A stretch of 64,000 bases of DNA from Maribacter forsetii DSM 18668 (GCF_000744105.1 NZ_JQLH01000001.1:2604001-2668000), one strand, 5' to 3'. Shown: positions 40,394 to 49,768, counted from the stretch's first letter. Numbers and translations are program-made. Notes: generated by a model not told the origin, from the sequence alone.

Positions 40394-41170
40394 ATGAATA
40401 CTTCAAAAACTTTAGTTTACGATGGTAGTTTTAATGGTTTTTTGACCGCTGTTTTTGTTGGCTTTGAACAAAAATTATCTCATGCCGATATTCAAAAAAA
40501 TAGTCGATTTCAAAGTGGACTGTTTGCTGATACCGAAACTATATTCACCAATATTGATAAAGCACAACGTGTTTGGAACGGAGTGCGAAAAAAAAGTAAT
40601 TCGGCAATAAAGAACATATACTTTGCTTTTTTAAGTGAGCAGAATAATATTGAAGCCCTACTCTACCATTATATTCAAAAGTTAATGGGAGGCAGGTATC
40701 TGGACGCTACAGATTTTAGCGATGCGAGTATTTTAAAGATTAACCAACTAGCGCATAAAGTAGGAAGAGAAAAGCATAGAATGGAGGCTTTTGTACGTTT
40801 TCAATTGACCAAGGATGATGTTTATTTTGCCAATATAGAACCAGATTTTGACGTGTTGCCATTGGTATCCAAACACTTTAGAAATAGATATGCGGATCAG
40901 CAATGGATTGTTTACGACCTAAAACGTAAGTATGGTATTTTTTATGATTTACAAACTGTAGAAATTATTTCGCTTGATCTTACTGATATTCATACTAACA
41001 GTATTGAGAAGAGTGATGCCTTTACCGATGAAGAATATGAATATCAAGACTTGTGGAACAACTATTTTAAAAGTACCACAATTAAATCTCGTATTAACAC
41101 CAAATTACATGTGCAACATGTACCAAAGCGTTATTGGAAATACTTGTCCGAAAAAAAGGAAGCGGTTTAA
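40394..41170 (+). CDS. TIGR03915-family putative DNA repair protein
   Basis: A 258-residue protein that accompanies TIGR03916 radical SAM enzymes. The N-terminus LVYDGSFNGFLTAVF and the later blocks LAHKVGREKHRMEAFVRF, FRNRYADQQWIVYD and QDLWNNYFKSTTIKSR are characteristic. In many bacteria this protein is fused or adjacent to a uracil-DNA-glycosylase domain; here that domain is absent and the protein ends soon after HVPKRYWKYL. It probably works with the radical SAM enzyme on damaged DNA. The ATG at 40394 is preferred over an upstream TTG. Confidence 0.85.
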   Translation: MNTSKTLVYDGSFNGFLTAVFVGFEQKLSHADIQKNSRFQSGLFADTETIFTNIDKAQRVWNGVRKKSNSAIKNIYFAFLSEQNNIEALLYHYIQKLMGGRYLDATDFSDASILKINQLAHKVGREKHRMEAFVRFQLTKDDVYFANIEPDFDVLPLVSKHFRNRYADQQWIVYDLKRKYGIFYDLQTVEIISLDLTDIHTNSIEKSDAFTDEEYEYQDLWNNYFKSTTIKSRINTKLHVQHVPKRYWKYLSEKKEAV

Positions 41171-41403
41171 ATCAATTTCATTATAGTTGACATATATCAT
41201 TATTTAAGAAAAATTATAATTTTATTTTTAGTAATAATCTTTAAATAAATTTTACACTCTATATTAAATAGAGCATTAGTATAGTAGGAAGATTTTCTTA
41301 AGATGTAGAGTAGTCGTTTTATTTCTCATTTTTCAGGTCATTTCTTTATTTAATTGATTCTACTGTATTACTTTAATTTTCAACTTAATATATATATTCA
41401 ATT

Positions 41404-41802
41404 ATGAATTATAGAATAAAGGCATCTTCAGACTATAATATTGACGGTAAAATACATATAAAGCAATCTCATATTGTTTTTGACACTACTGGTAAAACTG
41501 CAAAGACACTACCAAATCCTGCTGAGATTTTTTTAGGTTCGTTAGCTTCGTGTATACTTAAAAATGTAGAGCGCTTTTCATTGTTGATGAAATTTCAATA
41601 CAACTATACTAAATTAGAAATAAGAGCTAAAAGATTAGACAATCCGCCAAGAATGGACAGCATCAATTATCACTTAAACATTTTCAGCGAGGACACTAAA
41701 CTAAACGTAGATTTACTTAAAAAAAATATTGAAAAGCACGGTACTATTTACAATACTTTAAAACAGGTATGTACTATAAATGGGAAGATTATAAGAATTT
41801 AA
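41404..41802 (+). CDS. OsmC/Ohr-family protein
   Basis: A 132-residue protein of the OsmC superfamily. The first conserved cysteine is in IFLGSLASCILKNVE and the second in LKQVCTINGK, the usual pair of redox-active thiols. The family reduces organic hydroperoxides or binds related small molecules. It is shorter than typical OsmC (about 140). A 233-nt AT-rich spacer separates it from the repair genes; nothing recognisable lies in that spacer. Confidence 0.75.
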   Translation: MNYRIKASSDYNIDGKIHIKQSHIVFDTTGKTAKTLPNPAEIFLGSLASCILKNVERFSLLMKFQYNYTKLEIRAKRLDNPPRMDSINYHLNIFSEDTKLNVDLLKKNIEKHGTIYNTLKQVCTINGKIIRI

Positions 41803-42040
41803 AGTGACTAGGTAAATATATTATTCCAACAACGTTTCGAGTAATATTCTACTCTCTAACAATACACATCTTCATATTGAATTCTTCCTGTAAGATTATT
41901 AATTAGACTTTAAGGAGCTATTAAACATATAAATTATTGAGAATAAATTATGTTTTGAATAGTTGATTTAAAAGTAAATTATAAACTTTGTATACGAGCT
42001 TAGAAACATTTTACCATAACAGTAAAATATAAATTGCCTG

Positions 42041-42601
42041 ATGAAGAGAGATAAAGCTATTCGTTCGTTTACATTAGCTGCCGTATTAACTGTACAAATC
42101 GTAATTCTGTTTTTAATTTTAAAAAATAATTACGATACTAGTAATTATTTTTCAATAACAATATTATTTTTTATTTCTGCTACGGTGCTGTTTGGCCATG
42201 GTTATTTAGACCTACATCATAATAAATATGATTATGAAAAGCTATCTGTTGTTATATGGGTACCAATTGGTGCAATTGCTTGTCATTTACTGAATGTTAA
42301 TTATCAATTAGGCAGTGTTTTATCGGCAGGCATAATTGGTACATTGGGCTCATTTACCCCAAAATTAAATAAGCAATCTGACTATTTCAAAGAACTCCCA
42401 ACAGCAATATATTGCGGCGTATTCGTTGGTATGTCCAGTAATACCATTACCCCAACACTGGGATTTGTAATTGCCGCAGGAATCATTGCCGGATTGTTTT
42501 TTCTATTATCAAAAAATCTTTTTATTGGTATTGGCGGTAAATTAGGTACTATGGCTTTTCTTGGTGTTTTTATTGTCTATCTACTTAACCTAATGGCTTA
42601 A
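42041..42601 (+). CDS. Multi-pass membrane protein, paralogue of the next gene
   Basis: A 186-residue protein with about five or six hydrophobic helices (TLAAVLTVQIVILFLILK; TILFFISATVLFGHGY). No named family was recognised. Its C-terminal half aligns with the next protein: both contain FxGMxS, a 27-residue spacer, then NLFxGxGGxLG. The stop overlaps the next ATG by one base (TAATG), which couples their translation. The pair may form a heterodimeric membrane complex. Transported or sensed molecule unknown. Confidence 0.68.
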   Translation: MKRDKAIRSFTLAAVLTVQIVILFLILKNNYDTSNYFSITILFFISATVLFGHGYLDLHHNKYDYEKLSVVIWVPIGAIACHLLNVNYQLGSVLSAGIIGTLGSFTPKLNKQSDYFKELPTAIYCGVFVGMSSNTITPTLGFVIAAGIIAGLFFLLSKNLFIGIGGKLGTMAFLGVFIVYLLNLMA

Positions 42602-43029
42602 TGAACAATTTTATCATAATAGTTACCGGAATCTTAGGTGCAATAACAACTTTTTATGTGAGTCATCACCATAATCAAGGTGCAGTAAGAGCATCTGCCC
42701 TTTTATCTCTTTTAGTAGGCTTATTTTTTTACTATTTCCCTGATTTATTAAATACATACCTAACAAAAAACATACCTGTAGTATTTATAGGAACTTCTTT
42801 CATAGGTATGATTTCAACAACCACTAGAAGAAGTTACATTCATTTGGCAATTGCAGGATGTCTATTTAGCATTATTTATATTAATAAGAACAATTTATTT
42901 CAAGGTTTTGGCGGTGCACTTGGTGCCCTGGCATTTATTGCGCTATTAACCACCTTTGCCTTTTCATTTGCATTTTCTAAAAGTATTTATAAGCTAAAAG
43001 CGATACTTAGACTACGTAAGTGGAAATAA
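42601..43029 (+). CDS. Multi-pass membrane protein, paralogue of the previous gene
   Basis: A 142-residue protein with about four hydrophobic helices (FIIIVTGILGAITTFYVSHH; LLSLLVGLFFYYF). It contains FIGMIS and NNLFQGFGGALGALAF at the same spacing as the preceding protein. The C-terminus is basic (KLKAILRLRKWK) and probably cytoplasmic. Coupled to the upstream gene by TAATG. The stop is 13 nt from that of the convergent kinase gene. Confidence 0.68.
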   Translation: MNNFIIIVTGILGAITTFYVSHHHNQGAVRASALLSLLVGLFFYYFPDLLNTYLTKNIPVVFIGTSFIGMISTTTRRSYIHLAIAGCLFSIIYINKNNLFQGFGGALGALAFIALLTTFAFSFAFSKSIYKLKAILRLRKWK

Positions 43030-43042
43030 ATGTAATGATATC

Positions 43043-44047
43043 TCAACGCATTAATCTACCGGTAATATTTCCTGCAATTATATTATTGACCTCATTAACG
43101 GTAGCAAAATTGACGTCTCCTTCATAGGTATGTTTTAAAGCACATGCTGCGCTAGCAAACTCCATAGCTTTATAATCTTCATATTCTTGTAACCCATAAA
43201 TTAGTCCTGCAGCAAAAGCATCTCCCGTACCTATACGATCAACTACATGGGTAATGTCAATATCTTCGGTTTCCCTAAACTCATGACCGTTCCACATTCG
43301 TGCTCTTATTTTATGCCAAGAGGAGTTCAGAGACGTCCTTATTTTATCGAATACTTTTTCAATACTTGGAAATTCTTTCATCAACTGCTTACTAGCCTCA
43401 ATAAAATCATCATTTTCATAACCAAAATCCGTTCCTAAAACCTCGTTGATTTCATTTACACCGCCAATAAATATGGTAGAATAATTTAGTAGTTCTATAA
43501 GTGCTTCTTTAGGGTCTTGACCATATTTCCATAAACCACTACGGTAGGTTGGATCAGCAGAAACAGCTAAACCCTTTTCCCTAGCTAATTTTAAACCCTC
43601 TTTTAATACGTCAAAAGCTCCTTGAGATAAGGCTGGTGTTATCCCTGTCCAATGTAACCATTCGCCACCTTCCAACGCAGTTTCCCAATTAACTTTAGAT
43701 GGTTCTATTTCAGAAAATGCGGAATGGGATCGGTTATAAGAAATCATGCTAGGTCTAATTACGGCGCCCACTTCCAAAAAGTAGACTCCCAAGGGTCTTT
43801 TAGACTTAACTACCGCTGATGTATCTACTCCAAACTTTTGAATATAAGTCAGAGCAGTATCTCCAATAAAATCATCGGATACGGCACTAATATGTTTTAC
43901 ATTCCCTCCAAAATTAGAAATGGAAATTCCCACATTCAACTCTGTTCCTCCAAAATAAAATTCAACTATATTAGATTGAACAAACTTCTTATTACCCCTT
44001 GGCGAAATTCGCATTAATACTTCACCGAATGTAATGACCTTACCCAT
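43043..44047 (-). CDS. PfkB-family sugar kinase, 2-keto-3-deoxygluconate kinase-like
   Basis: A 334-residue ribokinase-fold enzyme. The N-terminal substrate site GGTELNVGISISNFGG and the anion-hole/catalytic motif DRIGTGDAFAAG (catalytic Asp276) are intact. The overall pattern (VITFGEVLMRISP, SADPTYRSGLW) is that of KdgK, which phosphorylates 2-keto-3-deoxygluconate in uronate or alginate breakdown. No KDPG aldolase or uronate genes lie in the window, so the substrate remains inferred. Confidence 0.85.
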   Translation of the reverse strand: MGKVITFGEVLMRISPRGNKKFVQSNIVEFYFGGTELNVGISISNFGGNVKHISAVSDDFIGDTALTYIQKFGVDTSAVVKSKRPLGVYFLEVGAVIRPSMISYNRSHSAFSEIEPSKVNWETALEGGEWLHWTGITPALSQGAFDVLKEGLKLAREKGLAVSADPTYRSGLWKYGQDPKEALIELLNYSTIFIGGVNEINEVLGTDFGYENDDFIEASKQLMKEFPSIEKVFDKIRTSLNSSWHKIRARMWNGHEFRETEDIDITHVVDRIGTGDAFAAGLIYGLQEYEDYKAMEFASAACALKHTYEGDVNFATVNEVNNIIAGNITGRLMR

Positions 44048-44228
44048 AATATAAATTTTATCCTAAAATAACCAATGCACAATTAAAAACCTTAGTTGTT
44101 AAAAAATATATCAAAACAAGAGATAAATGAATGATATCTACGCAACAAAACCGTAATGAAATACTATAATTTGTATAATACTTATGTTATAAGTGCAACC
44201 TTCTTCCTTATTTATTTACTTTGTTTAT

Positions 44229-44870
44229 ATGAAGTCTACAATAAAACATGAATGGAGAAAAACGGAGAAAGGTATTTATATGCCAAAAAATAAACCTGAA
44301 CTTATTAATGTTCCAAAATTTCAGTATTTGAGCATACATGGAGAAGGAAATCCAAATAGTTCTCTTTTTACAGAACATATTCAAACTTTATACAGCGTTG
44401 CTTATGCTATTAAAATGACTTTGAAAAAAATGACAGTTGTACCTGAAAACTATATTGACTGGACCGTTTACCCATTAGAAGGCGAATGGGATATTTCTGA
44501 AAGTGCAAAAAAGAACTATAAAGGCGTACTAAATAAAAATGAACTGGTTTATAATTTAATGATTAGGCAACCGGCATTTATATCTATTGATTTTTTTAAT
44601 GAAATACTTGAGTATACTAAAAAAAAGAAACCACAAAGACTTTTAGAACGTATACAGTTTATAGAAATTACCGAAGGTCCATGTATTCAAATGCTACATA
44701 TTGGCAGTTATGACAATGAAATTGAAACCTTTAAAAAAATGGAAGCTTTTGCCATGTCAAAAAACCTAAAAAGAAAGTCTAAAGTTCATAAAGAAATCTA
44801 TTTATCTGATTTTAGAAAGGTTACTGAAGAGAAGTTAAAAACCGTTTTACGTTTTCAATTAGAGGTATAA
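44229..44870 (+). CDS. GyrI-like small-molecule-binding domain protein
   Basis: A 213-residue protein made of a stand-alone GyrI-like (SOUL/AraC-effector type) domain. The features are NVPKFQYLSIHGEG, TEHIQTLYSVAYAIKM, NYIDWTVYPLEGEWD and GPCIQMLHIGSYDNE. Such domains bind hydrophobic small molecules; the freestanding form in Bacteroidota has no settled role. The ATG at 44229 is preferred over a GTG at 44193, as homology begins after it. There is no DNA-binding domain. Confidence 0.83.
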   Translation: MKSTIKHEWRKTEKGIYMPKNKPELINVPKFQYLSIHGEGNPNSSLFTEHIQTLYSVAYAIKMTLKKMTVVPENYIDWTVYPLEGEWDISESAKKNYKGVLNKNELVYNLMIRQPAFISIDFFNEILEYTKKKKPQRLLERIQFIEITEGPCIQMLHIGSYDNEIETFKKMEAFAMSKNLKRKSKVHKEIYLSDFRKVTEEKLKTVLRFQLEV

Positions 44871-44989
44871 AAGTTTGTAAAATATGTCACAAAGCAAAAT
44901 AAAAATTAAGACAGATACCTTGTACCTATATAAAGTATTTGGAAAGATATCTTCGTAGCACCCATATTCATCATCAAATCATCAACAAA

Positions 44990-46030
44990 ATGCAATTAAA
45001 GAATTTCATTTTCCTTTTAATATTACTTTCATCTAATACATCTTTTTCTCAAAAAAAAATTTCTGAAGCTAAGTTTGTTAGTATCGGTGGTATTGAACAG
45101 TGGATTACCATTAATGGAAGTGACATCAATAACCCTGTAGTTTTGTTAATACATGGTGGTCCGGGTAGTAGTATGAGTCATTTTAAAGATGATATCTATG
45201 CTGAATGGCAGAAAGAATTTACCATTGTTCACTGGGACCAGAGAGGTGCCGGCAGAACATTTGGCAGAAATTGCCCTAAAGAAATCAATGATGAATTCTA
45301 TACTAACAATCTGCTAACGGTTTCAGATATGACTAATGACGGTATTGCTGTTACTCAATATATACTTAAACGTTTAAGTCAAAGAAAAGTGATATTGATG
45401 GGTACTTCTTGGGGTTCAATTCTTGCAACGAAAATGGCGCAGAAACATCCGGAATTATTTCATGCCTATATTGGTCATGCTCAATTTGTGGATTTTACAA
45501 GAAATATTGATGACGCCTATTCGCACGTATACAAAATAGCAAATATCAAAGAAGATACCCCTACCCTTTTAAAACTTAATGATTTAGGTCCGCCGCCATA
45601 CCAAAGAGCTAAAAACTACGGTCAACTTTTACGTGTAGTAAAACAGTTTGAAAAAGAATTTGCAGATCCTGCCCCATCTAACTGGTGGAGAATTGCTGCA
45701 GAATACGAAAACAATGAAGATAGTAGAGATAGATATAACGGTGATGATTACTCCTTTTTAAACCTTGTTGGTGACCATACTATTGGCGTACCTTCCATGG
45801 TCAGCAATATTGATTTTAACAAAACCGCACTAACCTTTAAATTACCAGTATTCATGATTCAAGGGGAACATGATATTTTATGTTCTAAAGAGTTGAACAA
45901 ACCTTATTTTGAGAAAATTAGGGCTCCAAGAAAAGAATATGTAATCGTTTCTAATGCAGCCCATGGATTTAATGAACGTATTTTAAAGAAGCAATATGAA
46001 ATTGCAAAATCGCTCCGTGTGCAAAATTGA
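44990..46030 (+). CDS. Secreted alpha/beta hydrolase, proline iminopeptidase-like (S33)
   Basis: A 346-residue hydrolase with a cleavable signal peptide (FIFLLILLSSNTSFSQ). The S33 oxyanion motif is LIHGGPGSSMSHFK, the nucleophile elbow is MGTSWGSILATKMA, the acid is in MIQGEHDIL, and the histidine is in NAAHGFNERI. It probably cuts small N-terminal proline peptides or related amides in the periplasm. The ATG at 44990 was chosen because it starts the signal peptide. Confidence 0.85.
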   Translation: MQLKNFIFLLILLSSNTSFSQKKISEAKFVSIGGIEQWITINGSDINNPVVLLIHGGPGSSMSHFKDDIYAEWQKEFTIVHWDQRGAGRTFGRNCPKEINDEFYTNNLLTVSDMTNDGIAVTQYILKRLSQRKVILMGTSWGSILATKMAQKHPELFHAYIGHAQFVDFTRNIDDAYSHVYKIANIKEDTPTLLKLNDLGPPPYQRAKNYGQLLRVVKQFEKEFADPAPSNWWRIAAEYENNEDSRDRYNGDDYSFLNLVGDHTIGVPSMVSNIDFNKTALTFKLPVFMIQGEHDILCSKELNKPYFEKIRAPRKEYVIVSNAAHGFNERILKKQYEIAKSLRVQN

Positions 46031-46056
46031 ATTATGCCATCTTCAACACAAAAGAG

Positions 46057-46587
46057 CTACTTACCTGACCTCTCTCCAATAAAATGGTCGCTTTTTGCTT
46101 TAAAGAGCACATTAAATGTGGTTAAACTACCATAAATACGGGTAATATACTGCTGCAAGTCTATTTTTTCCTGATCATCTAAATTCTTACTTGAATTTAT
46201 TTTTTGCTCCATAACACGTATACGATCACGTACCATTACTATTTTATGAAAAAATGTATTAATAGGTATTTCTTTGTTACTACCGCCGCTTTCACCTGGC
46301 TCTAAAACTATATTTCCGCCTTTCCATTTATCCGCGATAGCTACACGCTGGGTTGCATCACTCCATTTTTGTAAAATAGCAACCAATGAACTTTCTACAT
46401 CAAAAAAACTTACGGTATCCACTTCATTATCAATAGCTTCAATAACTTCAAAATCAGCATCAATCTCAATAGTTTCCAATCCTTTATCCATGAATGTAAC
46501 CCAATACATATTGCTAGACACATTAGTGATTACCCCCTTACCGTATTCTGCATGTAATATTCTAGATCCTATTCCTAATATTTTCAT
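46057..46587 (-). CDS. Hypothetical protein with UvrD-C/tudor-like N-terminus
   Basis: A 176-residue soluble protein. Residues about 5-50 (GSRILHAEYGKGVITNV, then YWVTFMDKGLETIE) match the small SH3-like/tudor domain found at the C-terminus of UvrD/PcrA helicases and in RNA-polymerase-binding proteins. The rest is helical and unassigned. It may bind RNA polymerase or nucleic acid, but this rests on a short similarity only. Confidence 0.55.
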   Translation of the reverse strand: MKILGIGSRILHAEYGKGVITNVSSNMYWVTFMDKGLETIEIDADFEVIEAIDNEVDTVSFFDVESSLVAILQKWSDATQRVAIADKWKGGNIVLEPGESGGSNKEIPINTFFHKIVMVRDRIRVMEQKINSSKNLDDQEKIDLQQYITRIYGSLTTFNVLFKAKSDHFIGERSGK

Positions 46588-46682
46588 TGTATTCTAATTT
46601 TGTTTCATGCTAATTTAAGATCAGTTTTTATCATCAGCAAAAAGAAATCTACTTTTTGTTCTTTACTTATTGTTGTCTGTTT

Positions 46683-46713
46683 TTTGCCATCTTAACTTCT
46701 TCATGTACATTTA
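46683..46713 (+). promoter_or_regulatory. Promoter of the ThuA-like gene
   Basis: TTTG (46683-46686) and TACATTTA (46706-46713, one mismatch to TAnnTTTG) are 19 nt apart. The predicted start near 46720 leaves a leader of about 28 nt. Confidence 0.5.
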
Positions 46714-46747
46714 AAGTCAACATTGGAATTAACCATAATACATCAAC

Positions 46748-47791
46748 ATGAAAAATTTAATGTCAGTTGTTTTATTTAGCTTATTACTTACAGCTTGTGG
46801 AGAGAAAAAAAAAGAATCAGTAGAGCAAGTTCAACCACCGGCTAAATTAAAAGCTTTAATTATTGACGGACAGAACAACCACTACGTCTGGCCAAAAACT
46901 ACCATGATGATGAAAGATTATTTAGAACAAACCGATTTATTTACGGTAAATGTTCAAAGAATGGACTCTGTTTGGTTGGGCATTAAATACAATAAGGATA
47001 GACCAGAAGCTTACCATTCATTTATAGAAACTTACCCATTAGAAGATAAGACCTATCATATTTCCGAGAGTCCTATTCAGACTTCAGACTTTACATTTAA
47101 TTTCAATGATTATGATGTTATTATTTCTAACCTAGGTGCCGATTCACCATTGTGGCCAGAGGGAACTAGAAAGGATTTTGAAGCCTATATGAATAACGGT
47201 GGTGGTTTAGTGGTTGTTCATGCAGCCGACAATGCTTGGGGAGAATGGGACGAGTATAATAAAATGATTGGTTTAGGTGCATGGGGAGGACGTGATGAGA
47301 AGTCTGGGCCGTATGTATATTATAACGATGCAGGTAAAATTATAAAAGATTCATCTGAAGGAGTTTGTGGCTCTCACGGACCGGAGTATGAATTTCAATT
47401 AACAACTAGAGCACCAGAACACCCTATAATGAAAGGTATACCTGAGAAATGGTTGCACACACCAGATGAAATGTACGAACGCATGAGGGGACCGTTTGAA
47501 AACGCTACAATATTGGCAACTGCTTTTGCGGATGTGGAGAAAAATGCTCCGCCATGGGACCCTAACGTTAAGGGCTTAGGACAGAATGTACCGCAGTTAA
47601 TGGCTATCAATTATGGTAAAGGACGTGTATTTCACTCTACATTAGGGCATTTTGATTACTCCATGGAATGTGTTGGTTTTATTACAACTTTACAACGTGG
47701 TGCCGAATGGGCAGCAACAGGAAAGGTTACTCTAAAAGTTCCAAAAGATTTCCCAAAAGCTGATGCCTCAAATTCAAGACCGTGGAAATAG
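46748..47791 (+). CDS. ThuA-domain lipoprotein
   Basis: A 347-residue lipoprotein (signal MKNLMSVVLFSLLLTACGE). The class-I-glutamine-amidotransferase-like ThuA fold shows KALIIDGQNNHYVWPKTT, NLGADSPLWPEGTRK, GGGLVVVHAADNAWGEW and GKGRVFHSTLGHFDYS. ThuA relatives are linked to trehalose and other disaccharide use in rhizobia; in Bacteroidota such proteins usually accompany sugar hydrolases, none of which is adjacent. The fold is clear, the substrate is not. Confidence 0.86.
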   Translation: MKNLMSVVLFSLLLTACGEKKKESVEQVQPPAKLKALIIDGQNNHYVWPKTTMMMKDYLEQTDLFTVNVQRMDSVWLGIKYNKDRPEAYHSFIETYPLEDKTYHISESPIQTSDFTFNFNDYDVIISNLGADSPLWPEGTRKDFEAYMNNGGGLVVVHAADNAWGEWDEYNKMIGLGAWGGRDEKSGPYVYYNDAGKIIKDSSEGVCGSHGPEYEFQLTTRAPEHPIMKGIPEKWLHTPDEMYERMRGPFENATILATAFADVEKNAPPWDPNVKGLGQNVPQLMAINYGKGRVFHSTLGHFDYSMECVGFITTLQRGAEWAATGKVTLKVPKDFPKADASNSRPWK

Positions 47792-47802
47792 TATGCTATT
47801 AA

Positions 47803-48270
47803 TTAGTCTGAAACCGGCTTGCAATCTTCCTTTCTTCTAGAATCAACTAGATATATAATTTTCCAAGCATCTTCTTCTTTAAATAACTGAAAGGAGTTAA
47901 CTCCGCAATGACTGAATTCTCCATTGTACCAAAATTCATATGGCGCCCAAACGTGCGCCATACCACCATCAATTTGTATTTTATAATCCAGAATCTTTTC
48001 ATGAAAAGGTATAGAATCTGGTGTGGTAATCATAAAGTTTATTAAATCATTAAAATTTGTATCACGAACAATCATCTTGCCTAGCACATTTAAATTTACC
48101 GTTTGCATTTTAATATCGGCATCTACAACCCGCTTCATCGCAAATTCATTTTTACCATTTAAAGCATAAAAGAAAGTCTCTACCGCATACTTTACCTTCA
48201 CCTCTTCTTCTATTTGGGCATTAACCAAACTATATGTCAAAAATGCTAATAGAATATAAATATTTTTCAT
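47803..48270 (-). CDS. Secreted NTF2/SnoaL-like protein
   Basis: A 155-residue protein with a signal peptide (MKNIYILLAFLTYSLVNA). The mature part has the cone-shaped NTF2-like pattern, with VKYAVETFFYALNGKNEFAM at the start and MAHVWAPYEFWYNGEFSHCG and DAWKIIYLVDSRR near the end. No catalytic residues are identifiable. It is convergent with the ThuA gene, with 11 nt between stops. Confidence 0.75.
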   Translation of the reverse strand: MKNIYILLAFLTYSLVNAQIEEEVKVKYAVETFFYALNGKNEFAMKRVVDADIKMQTVNLNVLGKMIVRDTNFNDLINFMITTPDSIPFHEKILDYKIQIDGGMAHVWAPYEFWYNGEFSHCGVNSFQLFKEEDAWKIIYLVDSRRKEDCKPVSD

Positions 48271-48404
48271 GTTTCCGCTTCGATTAAGAATTCACTGTAA
48301 AATTAATTAATTATTAATTGTAATCTTTTAAATGGATTCTATATCCTTAATGCTTAATCTCAGTAAAACTCCTTACTTTTATGCTTGTTAATCAATATTG
48401 AAAT

Positions 48405-49223
48405 ATGTCTGTAGCTAAAAAAGAATACAAAAGAGTCACTGTAAAATCATTAGTAGAAATGAAGAAGAACGGAGAGAAAATCTCCATGTTGACTGCATAC
48501 GACTATTCAATGGCCAAAATTGTAGATGCCGCTAAGGTAGATGTTATTTTGGTTGGCGATTCTGCCAGTAATGTAATGGCCGGTCATGAAACCACTTTAC
48601 CTATTACCTTAGATCAAATGATTTATCATGCTTCTTCTGTTATTAGAGCAATTGACAGAGCATTAGTTGTGGTTGATTTACCATTTGGAAGTTACCAAAG
48701 TGACCCCAAAGAAGCTTTGCGTTCTGCTATTAGAATTATGAAAGAAAGTGGTGCACACGCCGTAAAATTAGAAGGCGGCGCAGAGATAAAGGAGTCTGTT
48801 AAAAGAATTCTTGCCGCTGGTATACCCGTTATGGGGCATTTAGGCTTAACACCACAGTCCATCTACAAGTTTGGAACCTACACGGTTCGTGCTAAAGAAG
48901 AGGAAGAAGCTGAAAAATTAATGGAAGATGCCAAATTACTAGAGAAACTAGGATGCTTTGGTCTGGTTCTAGAAAAAATACCCGCTCAATTAACAAAAAA
49001 GGTTTCCGAAAGCTTAACCATACCAACCATTGGTATAGGTGGTGGTAAGCACGCTGACGGACAAGTTCTTGTAGTGCATGATTTATTAGGAATGACACAT
49101 GAATTCAATCCTCGTTTTCTACGTAGATACATGAACCTTTATGAAGAAATGGGCAATGCCATTTCTAACTATGTAAGCGATGTAAAAAGTCAAGATTTCC
49201 CTAATGATGAAGAGCAGTATTAA
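48405..49223 (+). CDS. panB: 3-methyl-2-oxobutanoate hydroxymethyltransferase
   Basis: A 272-residue (beta/alpha)8 enzyme that makes ketopantoate from 2-oxoisovalerate and methylene-tetrahydrofolate in pantothenate synthesis. The metal and substrate motif DVILVGDSASNVMAGHETT, the GHLGLTPQS segment and TIGIGGGKHADGQ are intact. Length is normal. It heads a compact plus-strand run with lspA (13 nt gap), rluA and a DUF4252 gene. The 2-oxoisovalerate link to the branched-chain pathway genes elsewhere in the window (leuA/leuB, E1) is metabolic, not positional. Confidence 0.95.
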   Translation: MSVAKKEYKRVTVKSLVEMKKNGEKISMLTAYDYSMAKIVDAAKVDVILVGDSASNVMAGHETTLPITLDQMIYHASSVIRAIDRALVVVDLPFGSYQSDPKEALRSAIRIMKESGAHAVKLEGGAEIKESVKRILAAGIPVMGHLGLTPQSIYKFGTYTVRAKEEEEAEKLMEDAKLLEKLGCFGLVLEKIPAQLTKKVSESLTIPTIGIGGGKHADGQVLVVHDLLGMTHEFNPRFLRRYMNLYEEMGNAISNYVSDVKSQDFPNDEEQY

Positions 49224-49236
49224 ATAACAAAAACTT

Positions 49237-49755
49237 TTGAAGCGTTCTAAATATTTTAGTAAATTTTTGATTCTAATCATTGTTTTAATGACGGTTGGTT
49301 GCGATCAAGTATCTAAAGAACTAACACGCCAAAAAGTAGAGCCAGAAGTTTTTATTCCTGTAATAAAAAATCATTTGATTCTTACAAATGTGGAGAATAC
49401 AGGTGCTATGCTTGGCTTTGGACAGGACTTCCCTCCTATTTTAAAGAGATTTCTGCTACAGGCATTACCAATGTTATTACTATTGATAATGCTCTATAGA
49501 ATTATGAGCAAACCCAATTTAAATCTTTTATTGATTGTTGCTTTTGCTTTGGTCATAGGTGGCGGATTAGGAAATTTAATAGACCGAATTGCTTATGGGT
49601 CCGTTACAGATTTTTTTCAGATTAGATTAGGCGTATGGAGAACGGGAATATTCAATATGGCTGACGTTGCAGTAACCATTGGCGTTCTTATGTTTATATT
49701 TTTAATAATAAGAGGAAAAAAAACTGGCAATTTAGGTAGTACAATAATTAATTAG
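49237..49755 (+). CDS. lspA: Lipoprotein signal peptidase
   Basis: A 172-residue inner-membrane aspartic protease with four helices. The catalytic aspartates are Asp125 in GSVTDFFQI and Asp143 in FNMADVAVTIG; the spacing matches E. coli LspA (124/143). Further signatures are GCDQVSKELTR and NVENTGAMLGFG. It removes signal peptides from diacylglyceryl prolipoproteins, many of which are encoded in this window. The start appears to be TTG, 13 nt after the panB stop; no alternative ATG lies before the catalytic core. Confidence 0.93.
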   Translation: MKRSKYFSKFLILIIVLMTVGCDQVSKELTRQKVEPEVFIPVIKNHLILTNVENTGAMLGFGQDFPPILKRFLLQALPMLLLLIMLYRIMSKPNLNLLLIVAFALVIGGGLGNLIDRIAYGSVTDFFQIRLGVWRTGIFNMADVAVTIGVLMFIFLIIRGKKTGNLGSTIIN

Positions 49756-49768
49756 ATAAGACTAAAAT

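Noticed and set aside
41171..42040. Hidden RNA gene or short coding gene in the AT-rich spacers around osmC
   Set aside because: I found no clear hairpin-plus-T-run, promoter pair or plausible frame besides osmC itself.
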